Shown here: positions 9,826 to 17,292 of the stretch, piece by piece | Layout of the letters: the number at the start of each line of letters is the position of its first letter | Position numbering within the stretch: position 1 is the first letter of the stretch | Assembly (NCBI RefSeq): GCF_001419765.1 | Contig: NZ_LIRK01000342.1 | Span: 1 to 54,066 of the forward strand | Length of the DNA stretch: 54,066 nucleotides | Source of the DNA: Streptomyces torulosus | GTDB taxonomy: Bacteria; Actinomycetota; Actinomycetes; Streptomycetales; Streptomycetaceae | Reading direction: 5' to 3' | Translations under genes and position numbers: made by a program | The notes under the pieces: model-generated | What the model was told of the DNA's origin: nothing | Seen by the model: the letters and a program-made list of their open reading frames with translations, nothing else | Databases searched by the model: none

Positions 9826-10542
9826 GTGACGGAGGCAGCGGAGCTTCCCCCTGCGCCCGAGCAGGCGCGCGACGTATTCGGTGATCGCTACGCGGACGCG
9901 GTCCGGTACGCCGAACTGCTGGCGGAAGCGGGAGTGCAGCGGGGGCTCATCGGCCCGCGGGAAGTACCTCGGCTGTGGGAGAGGCACCTGCTGAACTGCG
10001 CGGTGCTCTCCGAGGTCGTCCCCGAGGGCGTGACGGTCTGCGATGTCGGCTCCGGCGCCGGTCTGCCCGGCATCCCGCTGGCGCTCGTGCGGGACGACCT
10101 GAAGATCACGCTGCTGGAACCGCTGCTGCGACGCACCAACTTCCTGACGGAGGTCGTGGAGCTGCTGGGCCTCGACCATGTCACGGTGCTCCGAGGCCGT
10201 GCCGAAGAAGTCCTCGGCACGCTTCAGCCGGTCCACGTGGTGACGGCACGGGCCGTGGCTCCCCTGGACCGCTTGGCCACCTGGGGTATTCCGCTCCTGC
10301 GTCCGTACGGAGAGATGCTGGCGCTCAAGGGCGACACCGCCGAGGAGGAGTTGAAGAGCGCGGCCACGGCACTGAGCAAGCTCGGCGCGGTGGAGACCTC
10401 CATCCACCATGTCGGTGAGGGCGTCGTGGATCCGCTCTCCACGGTCGTCCGTGTCGAGGTAGGCGAGAGCCCGGGCGGTGTCCGCTTCGCAGCGAAGCGA
10501 GCGAAGGCGGCCCGGACGGGACGGGCCCGCCGACGTCGTTGA
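9826..10542 (+). CDS. rsmG: 16S rRNA (guanine-N7) methyltransferase RsmG
   Basis: RsmG (GidB) methylates G527 of 16S rRNA using S-adenosylmethionine; loss of it gives low-level streptomycin resistance in Streptomyces. The 238-residue protein has the SAM-binding motif VCDVGSGAGLPGIPL around 71-85 and the later ARAVAPLDRL segment. The start GTG at 9826 follows GGAAGGACGG by 6 nt. It precedes parA, as in other actinobacteria. Confidence 0.96.
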   Translation: MTEAAELPPAPEQARDVFGDRYADAVRYAELLAEAGVQRGLIGPREVPRLWERHLLNCAVLSEVVPEGVTVCDVGSGAGLPGIPLALVRDDLKITLLEPLLRRTNFLTEVVELLGLDHVTVLRGRAEEVLGTLQPVHVVTARAVAPLDRLATWGIPLLRPYGEMLALKGDTAEEELKSAATALSKLGAVETSIHHVGEGVVDPLSTVVRVEVGESPGGVRFAAKRAKAARTGRARRRR

Positions 10543-10859
10543 CGGCGATGCTCGGCGAGCGGCTACTGGCCTTGTTGCTCGACACGCCGGCTGACCCGTC
10601 CTGACGACGAGGCATACTCCACACAAGCCCCCCAACCTACGTATGTCGGAGTGTCGCGCGGTGGTGGCCTGAGCGGCTATGCATCGTGTTTCACGTGAAA
10701 CGTCGCTCACTGCTACACGGCATCATCGGCCGGGGCCGCGCTGCGGCCGAACCGCGCGACCGGAAGCCTCTCGGGTCACTCGGAGAGGCGAGGGAGATTT
10801 CCACAGAGGTGGATTTCTCCACAGAACCCCAGGCCTCACTGGTTCACGACCCCGAAGAC
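10543..10859 (+). promoter_or_regulatory. Upstream region of parAB with parS
   Basis: This 317-bp spacer holds the parAB promoter region and one parS (10688-10701). In S. coelicolor two promoters, one developmentally induced, lie in the equivalent place; I cannot fix their positions here. In-frame codons continue upstream of parA, but the apparent ATG at 10686 is only the flank of the parS palindrome. Confidence 0.6.
10688..10701. other. parS site 1 (upstream of parA)
   Basis: Perfect 14-bp ParB-binding palindrome GTTTCACGTGAAAC. Confidence 0.95.
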
Positions 10860-11933
10860 ATGGGAGGCTCTGTTCATTGCGAGCCTGAAGTCGAGGAGAG
10901 TGAATCCTTGCGGTCCGACGCCAACATCGCGGGACCGATGACCGATCCGGTCCCCGGTCCCCGTACCGAATCGATGGGGGAGGATGTTTCACGTGAAACA
11001 CCGCCCCCGATGGACGACACTCCCATCGGTCGTGCTGCTCAACTGGCGGTAGAGGCTCTGGGCCGCGCCGGGGAGGGGCTGCCCCGGCCTGAGCAGACTC
11101 GGGTCATGGTGGTCGCCAACCAGAAGGGCGGCGTGGGCAAGACCACGACCACGGTCAACCTCGCCGCCTCGCTGGCTCTGCATGGCGCCCGTGTCCTGGT
11201 GATCGACCTGGACCCCCAGGGCAATGCCTCCACCGCGCTGGGGATCGACCACCACGCCGAGGTGCCATCCATCTACGACGTACTGGTCGAGAGCAAGCCT
11301 CTGGCGGAGATCGTCCAGCCCGTTCCCGATGTCGAGGGACTCTTCTGCGCTCCCGCCACGATTGATCTCGCCGGTGCGGAGATCGAGCTGGTGTCCCTGG
11401 TGGCCCGTGAGAGCCGGCTCCAGCGAGCGATTCAGGCGTATGAGCAGCCGCTGGACTACATCCTGATCGACTGCCCTCCCTCGCTCGGCTTGCTGACGGT
11501 CAACGCATTGGTCGCTGGACAGGAAGTCCTCATCCCGATCCAGTGCGAGTACTACGCACTGGAGGGCCTCGGCCAGCTGCTCCGCAACGTCGACCTGGTG
11601 CGGGGGCACCTCAACCCAGCCCTCCATGTGTCGACCATCCTGCTCACCATGTACGACGGCCGGACGCGTCTTGCGTCCCAGGTCGCCGACGAGGTGCGCA
11701 ACCACTTCGGCGACGAGGTGCTGCGGACAAGCATTCCGCGCTCTGTCCGTATCTCCGAGGCCCCCAGCTACGGGCAGACCGTGCTGACTTACGATCCAGG
11801 ATCGAGCGGTGCCCTCTCCTACCTTGAGGCGGCACGAGAAATCGCGCTGAAGGGCGTCGGCGTGGGCTATGACCCGACGCACGCCCACATCGGCGCACAG
11901 AACAACCCGAGCATGGTGGAGGGGATCCAGTGA
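10860..11933 (+). CDS. parA: Chromosome-partitioning ATPase ParA
   Basis: ParA is a Walker ATPase that positions ParB-oriC complexes, in Streptomyces especially during aerial growth and sporulation. From the ATG at 10860 it has 357 residues. A disordered N-terminal region of about 80 residues precedes the deviant Walker A motif KGGVGKTTT (K89). Then come DLDPQGNAST and the Walker B-like DYILIDCPPSLG. The start is uncertain: ATG 10860 and ATG 10938 are both possible and neither has a strong ribosome site. A parS lies inside the coding region and is translated as VSRET (43-47). The stop overlaps the parB GTG. Confidence 0.95.
   Translation: MGGSVHCEPEVEESESLRSDANIAGPMTDPVPGPRTESMGEDVSRETPPPMDDTPIGRAAQLAVEALGRAGEGLPRPEQTRVMVVANQKGGVGKTTTTVNLAASLALHGARVLVIDLDPQGNASTALGIDHHAEVPSIYDVLVESKPLAEIVQPVPDVEGLFCAPATIDLAGAEIELVSLVARESRLQRAIQAYEQPLDYILIDCPPSLGLLTVNALVAGQEVLIPIQCEYYALEGLGQLLRNVDLVRGHLNPALHVSTILLTMYDGRTRLASQVADEVRNHFGDEVLRTSIPRSVRISEAPSYGQTVLTYDPGSSGALSYLEAAREIALKGVGVGYDPTHAHIGAQNNPSMVEGIQ
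10986..10999. other. parS site 2 (inside parA)
   Basis: Perfect GTTTCACGTGAAAC within the parA reading frame, read as VSRET. Confidence 0.95.
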
Positions 11934-13030
11934 GCGAGCGACGGAGGGGGTTGGGCCGTGGCCTCGGCGCACTGATCCCAGCAGCCCCGACTGGGGAGAA
12001 GGCGGCACCGCCGGCCATCGGTGGACCCGCATCCCCTTCCCCGGCAGCGGTACCGGTCCTCGCCCAGGAACGTGGGGTGGCGGCCGCGAGGGTGGCCACG
12101 CTGCCCAATGTTTCACGTGAAACGGAGGAGCTGCCTTCGAACGGCGGCGTCGAGGTGCCCGCAGCCCCTATCGGCGCCCACTTCGCGGAACTGCCCCTCG
12201 ACTCCATCACGCCGAACCCCCGGCAGCCCCGTGAGGTGTTCGACGAGGACCTCCTCCAGGAGCTGGTCACCTCCATCAAGGAAGTCGGCCTTCTCCAGCC
12301 CGTCGTCGTGCGACAACTGGGACCGGCCCGCTACGAGCTCATCATGGGTGAGCGGCGCTGGCGCGCCTGCCGTGAGGCCGGCCTGGAGGCGATCCCGGCG
12401 ATCGTACGGGCCACGGACGACGAGAAGCTTCTTCTGGACGCCCTCCTGGAGAACCTTCACCGGGCTCAGCTGAACCCGCTGGAAGAGGCCGCCGCCTACG
12501 ACCAGCTGCTCAGGGACTTCAACTGCACGCACGACCAGCTGGCGGACCGCATCGGCCGGTCCCGTCCTCAGGTCTCCAACACCCTGCGCCTGCTGAAGCT
12601 TTCGCCCGCGGTGCAGCGTCGGGTGGCCGCCGGTGTGCTCTCCGCCGGGCACGCGCGGGCACTGCTCTCGGTCGAGGACTCGGAGGAGCAGGACAAGCTG
12701 GCTCACCGGATCGTGGCCGAGGGGCTTTCGGTGCGAGCGGTCGAGGAGATCGTCACGCTCATGGGCTCGCGGCCCAAGACGACCTCACGGTCCAAGGGCC
12801 CTCGCGCCGGCGCGCGTGTCTCCCCCGCGCTGAGCGATCTGGCGACCCGGCTCTCGGACCGCTTCGAGACCCGGGTGAAGGTCGACCTGGGCCAGAAGAA
12901 GGGAAAGATCACCGTCGAGTTCGCCTCGATGGAAGATCTGGAGCGCATCCTGTCGTCGCTCGCCCCCGGCGAAGGACCCGTCCTTCAGCGGAGCCTGCTG
13001 GACGACGACAGCGACGAGAGCGAAGCCTGA
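11930..13030 (+). CDS. parB: Chromosome-partitioning protein ParB
   Basis: ParB binds parS and spreads as a CTP-dependent DNA clamp to organise the origin region. The 366-residue protein begins [16 protein letters not shown], the ParA-contacting N-terminus. Then comes a linker containing VSRET (61-65, encoded by parS). The CTP-binding GERRWRACREAG box is at about 140-151, the helix-turn-helix DQLADRIGRSRPQVSNTLRL at about 195-215, and a C-terminal dimerisation domain ends the protein. The GTG overlaps the parA TGA (GTGA at 11930-11933). Confidence 0.97.
   Translation: MSERRRGLGRGLGALIPAAPTGEKAAPPAIGGPASPSPAAVPVLAQERGVAAARVATLPNVSRETEELPSNGGVEVPAAPIGAHFAELPLDSITPNPRQPREVFDEDLLQELVTSIKEVGLLQPVVVRQLGPARYELIMGERRWRACREAGLEAIPAIVRATDDEKLLLDALLENLHRAQLNPLEEAAAYDQLLRDFNCTHDQLADRIGRSRPQVSNTLRLLKLSPAVQRRVAAGVLSAGHARALLSVEDSEEQDKLAHRIVAEGLSVRAVEEIVTLMGSRPKTTSRSKGPRAGARVSPALSDLATRLSDRFETRVKVDLGQKKGKITVEFASMEDLERILSSLAPGEGPVLQRSLLDDDSDESEA
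12110..12123. other. parS site 3 (inside parB)
   Basis: Perfect GTTTCACGTGAAAC in frame in parB, read as VSRET. Confidence 0.95.
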
Positions 13031-13072
13031 GCTGTCGATCGGTAGGACGCCTTTCGGCTGGTCGACCGCATA

Positions 13073-13110
13073 AGCGGGCAGTGTCCGATGTATACCGGAC
13101 ACTGCCCGCT
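13073..13110 (+). terminator. parAB terminator
   Basis: Perfect 15-bp inverted repeat (AGCGGGCAGTGTCCG and its complement at 13096-13110) with an 8-nt loop, 42 nt after the parB stop and followed by CTTTGCTT. Confidence 0.8.
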
Positions 13111-13211
13111 CTTTGCTTGCAGGCAGTGTCTAGGCAATCACATCGTCGATACGATGCGGTGGGGTAGGGCGCATCATCCACCTTGTGGCACCTTTATGGG
13201 AGGCGGGGGCA

Positions 13212-13469
13212 ATGCGAACCGTGAGCCGTTCCGGTCTGCTGACCGCCGGCCTGGGGCTGGGTGCAATCGGCGGATTCGTCGGCAGCCTGCTCAGGGAGCG
13301 AAGCGCTCTGACAGCCGCTCGCGACGCTGCGGGCGTAGGAAGCGAGGAACAGCCTTCATGGGGCGTCGGCTCGTACCGCTCACGCTGGACAACCTTCAGG
13401 ACCTTCCCAAGCGCTGCCGCTCGTGCGTCTTCTGGGAGTTGGACCCCGTCAGCGGTGAGGCAGCGCTAA
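13212..13469 (+). CDS. Possible small membrane protein overlapping the GNAT gene
   Basis: From the ATG at 13212, preceded by a strong GGGAGG at about 10-15 nt, a frame of 85 codons begins MRTVSRSGLLTAGLGLGAIG. It contains one hydrophobic, glycine-rich segment (residues 6-27) and then a charged stretch. Codon use is Streptomyces-like over the first 48 codons. The last 37 codons overlap the acetyltransferase in another frame and look like shadow sequence. It may be a genuine small gene or only the leader of the next gene. No family recognised. Confidence 0.35.
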   Translation: MRTVSRSGLLTAGLGLGAIGGFVGSLLRERSALTAARDAAGVGSEEQPSWGVGSYRSRWTTFRTFPSAAARASSGSWTPSAVRQR

Positions 13470-13975
13470 AGGCCGGTACTCCCGCACTGGAGAAGGAAGC
13501 CTGGATCTCCGCCGTTCTTCTGGACTGGGGGTCCTGTGGGCGAGTCGTCTATGTGGACGACGTCCCTGCGGGGTTCGTGCTCTACGCACCACCGGCCTAT
13601 GTGCCACGCTCGACGGCGTTCCCGACAAGCCCGGTCTCCCCGGACGCGGTTCAGCTGATGACCGCCTACATCGTGCCCGGCTTTCACGGGCAGGGGCTCG
13701 GTCGGGTGATGGTGCAGACGGTGGCCAAGGACCTCCTGAGACGGGGCTTCAAGGCGATCGAGGCCTTCGGTGACGCACGCTGGAAGGAACCGGCCTGTGT
13801 GCTGCCCGCCGACCATCTGACCGCTGTGGGCTTCAAGACGGTCCGTCCTCATCCGGCTTACCCTCGGCTGCGGTTGGAGCTCCGGACGACGCTCTCCTGG
13901 AAGGAGGACGTCGAGTTGGCGCTCGACCGGCTTCTGGGAGCGGTCCAGAAGGAGCCCGCTCTGCGGCCGCTCTGA
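13358..13975 (+). CDS. GNAT family N-acetyltransferase
   Basis: This 205-residue acetyl-CoA-dependent transferase lies just after parB; its substrate is unknown. The acetyl-CoA-binding motif A is visible as MTAYIVPGFHGQGLGRVMVQTVAKDLLRRG (about 103-132). A Cys-rich N-terminal segment (KRCRSCVFWELDP) and a C-terminal domain of about 50 residues flank it. The ATG at 13358 follows GAGGAA by about 9 nt. It converges with trxA across a hairpin and parS site 4. Confidence 0.85.
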   Translation: MGRRLVPLTLDNLQDLPKRCRSCVFWELDPVSGEAALKAGTPALEKEAWISAVLLDWGSCGRVVYVDDVPAGFVLYAPPAYVPRSTAFPTSPVSPDAVQLMTAYIVPGFHGQGLGRVMVQTVAKDLLRRGFKAIEAFGDARWKEPACVLPADHLTAVGFKTVRPHPAYPRLRLELRTTLSWKEDVELALDRLLGAVQKEPALRPL

Positions 13976-14003
13976 GAGCGACCGACTGGAGCGTATGCAA
14001 GCG

Positions 14004-14034
14004 AAGGGGCCGACCCCGATGGGATCGACCCCTT
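14004..14034. terminator. Hairpin between convergent GNAT and trxA genes
   Basis: Arms AAGGGGCCGA and TCGACCCCTT pair with one mismatch and enclose a second CCC/GGG stem. The position between convergent genes suggests bidirectional termination. Confidence 0.5.
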
Positions 14035-14037
14035 CAT

Positions 14038-14051
14038 GTTTCACGTGAAAC
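14038..14051. other. parS site 4
   Basis: Perfect GTTTCACGTGAAAC, extended symmetrically (ATG...CAT), between the GNAT gene and trxA. Confidence 0.95.
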
Positions 14052-14094
14052 ATCGTCACCGAGCGACGGCGGTGCCACCTTGCGGCGGTGCTAC

Positions 14095-14427
14095 CTACTG
14101 GGCGATGAAGTCCTCGAGGTCACGCACGATCGCAGCCTTCGGCTTGGCACCGACGATGGTCTTGGCGACCTCGCCGCCCTGGTAGACGTTCAGGGTCGGG
14201 ATGGACATGACGCCGTACTTGGCTGCCGTGGCCGGGTTCTCGTCGATGTTGAGCTTGACGATCTCGATCTTGTCGCCGTACTCCTGGGCGATGGCTTCGA
14301 GGGACGGCGCGATCTGGCGGCACGGGCCGCACCACGCGGCCCAGAAGTCCACCAGGACGGGCTTGTCGTTCTTCAGGACGTCCTGCTCGAAGGAGTCGTC
14401 GGTCACGTTCTTCAGGGTGCCGGCCAC
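14095..14427 (-). CDS. trxA: Thioredoxin
   Basis: This 110-residue cytoplasmic dithiol reductant has the active site WCGPC at residues 32-36 in the context VDFWAAWCGPCRQIAP, and the cis-proline segment SIPTLNVYQGGE. It lies 41 nt after trxB in the same direction and is probably co-transcribed from the trxB promoter. TrxB re-reduces it with NADPH. GTG/ATG ambiguity does not arise: the MAGTLKNVTD start is standard. Confidence 0.97.
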   Translation of the reverse strand: MAGTLKNVTDDSFEQDVLKNDKPVLVDFWAAWCGPCRQIAPSLEAIAQEYGDKIEIVKLNIDENPATAAKYGVMSIPTLNVYQGGEVAKTIVGAKPKAAIVRDLEDFIAQ

Positions 14428-14468
14428 GGCGGGCTCCTAACTGGTTGGTGCGGTGGGGCGGACGGGGG

Positions 14469-15440
14469 TCAGACGGTGGTCTTCTCGGGCTCGGCAGTCT
14501 GCTCGCCGTCCGCGAGGGCGGCGAGGAAGCGCTCGGCGTCGAGGGCGGCGGAGCAGCCGGTGCCGGCCGCGGTGATCGCCTGGCGGTAGGTGTGGTCGAC
14601 GACATCGCCGGCGCCGAAGACACCGGTCAGGTTCGTCCGGGTCGACGGGGAGGCGACCTTCAGGTAGCCCTCGTCGTCCAGGTCGAGCTGACCCTTGAAA
14701 AGTTCCGTGCGCGGGTCGTGGCCGATCGCGATGAACAGGCCCGTCACCGGCAGGTCGGACGTCTCGCCGGTCTTGAGGTTGCGCAGCTTCAGTGCGGCGA
14801 GCTTCTGGTCGCCCTGGATCTCCGCGACCTCGCTGTCCCAGATGAAGGAGATCTTCGGGTCGGCGAACGCACGCTCCTGCATCGCCTTGGAGGCGCGCAG
14901 CGTGTCCCGGCGGTGGACGACGGTCACGGACTTCGCGAAGCGGGAGAGGAAGGTGGCCTCCTCCATGGCGGTGTCACCGCCACCGATCACAGCGATGTCC
15001 TGGTCCTTGAAGAAGAACCCGTCACAGGTGGCACACCAGGAGACGCCACGCCCGGAGAGGGCATCCTCGTTGGGCAGCCCGAGCTTGCGGTGCTGCGAGC
15101 CCGTCGTGACGATGACGGCCTTGGCGTGGTGCACGGTGCCCGCGGTGTCCGTCACCGTCTTGATCTCGCCGGTCAGGTCGACGGCGACGACGTCGTCCGG
15201 AACGAGCTCGGCACCGAAGCGCTCGGCCTGGGCCCTCATGTTGTCCATGAGGTCGGGACCCATGATGCCGTCCCGGAAGCCGGGGAAGTTCTCCACGTCG
15301 GTGGTGTTCATGAGCGCGCCGCCTGCGGTGACGGCCCCCTCGAACACCAGCGGCTTCAGCGACGCGCGCGCGGTGTAGAGCGCTGCCGTGTAGCCGGCGG
15401 GCCCGGAGCCGATGATGATCACGTTACGGACGTCGCTCAC
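14469..15440 (-). CDS. trxB: Thioredoxin-disulfide reductase
   Basis: This flavoprotein transfers electrons from NADPH through FAD to thioredoxin. The 323-residue protein starts at GTG 15440, with GAGGAATC upstream. FAD-binding [14 protein letters not shown] is near 8-21, the redox pair CATC at 136-139, the NADPH-binding [13 protein letters not shown] just after, and the second FAD motif [10 protein letters not shown] near the C-terminus. A SigR-type promoter lies about 75-100 nt upstream, which fits the known disulfide-stress control of trxBA in Streptomyces. Confidence 0.97.
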   Translation of the reverse strand: MSDVRNVIIIGSGPAGYTAALYTARASLKPLVFEGAVTAGGALMNTTDVENFPGFRDGIMGPDLMDNMRAQAERFGAELVPDDVVAVDLTGEIKTVTDTAGTVHHAKAVIVTTGSQHRKLGLPNEDALSGRGVSWCATCDGFFFKDQDIAVIGGGDTAMEEATFLSRFAKSVTVVHRRDTLRASKAMQERAFADPKISFIWDSEVAEIQGDQKLAALKLRNLKTGETSDLPVTGLFIAIGHDPRTELFKGQLDLDDEGYLKVASPSTRTNLTGVFGAGDVVDHTYRQAITAAGTGCSAALDAERFLAALADGEQTAEPEKTTV

Positions 15441-15513
15441 GGCTTGATTCCTCGTCTCTGGGGAGTGCTGCGTACTGCCGGTGGGAGCTGCTCTCGGAAC
15501 TCTCACCCCACCC

Positions 15514-15540
15514 AACGGATCCTAAGGGGCGTGCATTCCC
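15514..15540 (-). promoter_or_regulatory. SigR-type promoter of trxBA
   Basis: Read on the minus strand: GGGAAT (15540-15535), exactly 18 bases, then GTT (15516-15514). This matches the published SigR consensus GGGAAT-N18-GTT of the S. coelicolor thiol-stress regulon, and it is correctly placed upstream of trxB. Confidence 0.85.
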
Positions 15541-15616
15541 GGTGTGTCCGGGCACACGGAGACGTGACACCGCACAGGGATGCCAGGGATGCCAGGGGTG
15601 GCGCGGCGCGCCGTCC

Positions 15617-16558
15617 TCAGGGGCGGGAGAAGGTCTGCTTCAGCAGAACCTCTCCGGCGGGTGCCGAGGCCTTGCCCACGCAGGAGGCGTCGACGACGTA
15701 GGCCGTGACGTGCGAAGCGTCCTCCGGGACGGGCAACAGGACGAGATAGGCGTCCGCCCCCTGATAGGTCCCGGGTTCTGAAGCGATGGCCCCGGTCACG
15801 TCGCCGATGCCCTTGGCGATACAAGGAGGCACGTCCTTCGTGAGCTTCGTGGTGGGGTTCGAGTCGAAGCGTTCCGGATCGTCGGGTGCCGTATTGGCGC
15901 CGACCGAATCCCGGCCCGGTGCATCCTTCGTCGTTTGGCCGCCGAGAAGATCGTCCACCCGCTTCTGCAGCTTGACGCCGGAGAACACGTCGGAGGCCGG
16001 GCTCTGAGCACTCGGAGGGTTCTCCCCGGAGCCGCTGTCGTTCATCGACTGGACGAGCAGTACACCGAGCCCCAGAGCGGCGGTCGCGAAGGCCGCGGCG
16101 AGGATCCTGACGCGGCGAGTGCGTCGCTTGGGTGTGGAGCGGCCCGGGCCCGTGGGCCCCCGGCCATGACCGGCGGGACGATCGGCCGCCGTCGATGTTT
16201 CACGTGAAACATGAACACCATCGTCCGCCCGCGACGTCGTACCAGTCGTGCCAGAGGAGTCGGACGCTTCCGAGGTCTCTTCGATCTCCGGATCGGGCCT
16301 GGTGGCGCTCAGCAGGGCTTCGGCAGCCAGAGCCGCATCGATCCGTCCCGCCACGTCGTCGGGCATGCGCGGAGGGCCCGGCAGGGTGCCCAGCATGCCG
16401 CGGATCTCCTCCAGCGAGGCATACACATCGGAGCAGAGGGAGCATTCGTCCAGGTGCTGTCGGACGTCCTCGGTACGGGACGGCGGCAGAAGACCTTCGG
16501 TGAGGTCGGAGATCTCCTCGACGTCCGGGTGTCCGGCTGTGTCGGTCGTGGATGTCAC
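15617..16558 (-). CDS. Membrane-anchored zinc-type anti-sigma factor
   Basis: It probably holds the co-encoded ECF sigma factor inactive at the membrane. The 313-residue protein begins with a short ZAS-like domain carrying H35-x3-C39-x2-C42 (HLDECSLC). Then comes a disordered linker that includes VSRET (117-121, encoded by parS site 5), one membrane segment (about 150-171, ILAAAFATAALGLGVLLVQ) and an outside domain. That domain has just two cysteines, C246 and C293, which could form a disulfide. The GTG start overlaps the sigma stop (GTGA). Positional counterpart of M. tuberculosis Rv3912. Sensing of redox state is an inference. Confidence 0.85.
   Translation of the reverse strand: MTSTTDTAGHPDVEEISDLTEGLLPPSRTEDVRQHLDECSLCSDVYASLEEIRGMLGTLPGPPRMPDDVAGRIDAALAAEALLSATRPDPEIEETSEASDSSGTTGTTSRADDGVHVSRETSTAADRPAGHGRGPTGPGRSTPKRRTRRVRILAAAFATAALGLGVLLVQSMNDSGSGENPPSAQSPASDVFSGVKLQKRVDDLLGGQTTKDAPGRDSVGANTAPDDPERFDSNPTTKLTKDVPPCIAKGIGDVTGAIASEPGTYQGADAYLVLLPVPEDASHVTAYVVDASCVGKASAPAGEVLLKQTFSRP
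16197..16210. other. parS site 5 (inside anti-sigma gene)
   Basis: Perfect GTTTCACGTGAAAC, read as VSRET on the minus strand in the anti-sigma linker. Confidence 0.95.
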
Positions 16559-17268
16559 GCTCGCCCACCTCCGCCCTTCACAGCAGCTGAATCGCTTGGC
16601 CCTGCATCATGTGGTCCTGCTGCGGGTGGGACGGATGTCCCCTGCGTCCGGTTCCTTCCGCGCCCGGCCTTTTCGCCGCCGTCCCCTCCACCGTCGCCGC
16701 GGAGATGGGTGACCAGCGGCAGAAGTCGGGCTCTGCCACGGGCACAGCGGCTTTTCACCGTTCCGGTCGGGACATCGAGGATCCGTGCGGCCTCCGCCAC
16801 GGGATAGCCCTGCATGTCCACCAGGACGAGGGCCGCCCGCTGGTCCTGCGGCAGTGTGCCCAGGGCTTCCAGGAGCTCGCGGTGGACGTCGTTGCGCTCG
16901 GCGGGAGCGGATGCCGACTCCTGCGGTTCGAGGAGCTGCTCCAGCCGCTCGGTGTCGTCGACCGGGGAGGTCTTGCGCGAGGCGGCCTTCCGGGCGCGGT
17001 CCAGGCAGGCGTTCACCGTGATGCGGTGCAGCCAGGTCGTGACGGCCGACTGGCCCCGGAAGGTATGCGCGGCCCGATAGGCGGAAACCAGCGCGTCCTG
17101 GACGGCGTCAGCGGCCTCCTCACGGTCTCCCAGGGTCCGCAGCGCCACCGCCCACAGCCGGTCCCGGTGGCGCCGTACGAGCTCCGCGAAGGCATCGGGG
17201 TCACCCCCGACATGCTGGGCCAGGAGGTCCTGATCGCTCGTCCCGCTGTGGTCAGCGACTGGCGCCAT
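16555..17268 (-). CDS. sigM: ECF RNA polymerase sigma factor (SigM-like)
   Basis: This 237-residue sigma-70 family factor of the extracytoplasmic function type has region 2 at about 24-95 (DAFAELVRRHRDRLWAVALR, then TWLHRITVNACLD). Region 4 is at about 138-190 (LPQDQRAALVLVDMQGYPVA, then GTVKSRCARGRARL). A disordered Gly/Pro tail of about 45 residues ends the protein. The order sigma, anti-sigma, trxB, trxA with MurJ upstream matches M. tuberculosis sigM (Rv3911). S. coelicolor also uses the name SigM for an unrelated SigB-type factor, so the symbol is positional. It lies 24 nt after the pseudokinase gene. Confidence 0.9.
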   Translation of the reverse strand: MAPVADHSGTSDQDLLAQHVGGDPDAFAELVRRHRDRLWAVALRTLGDREEAADAVQDALVSAYRAAHTFRGQSAVTTWLHRITVNACLDRARKAASRKTSPVDDTERLEQLLEPQESASAPAERNDVHRELLEALGTLPQDQRAALVLVDMQGYPVAEAARILDVPTGTVKSRCARGRARLLPLVTHLRGDGGGDGGEKAGRGRNRTQGTSVPPAAGPHDAGPSDSAAVKGGGGRA

Positions 17269-17292
17269 CGGACCCCCTTCCTCGAAGAACTC

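Noticed and set aside
10686..10859. parA starting at the ATG-like codon at 10686
   Set aside because: That start is the edge of parS site 1. The added 58 residues have no conserved character, and the parAB promoters are expected in this stretch.
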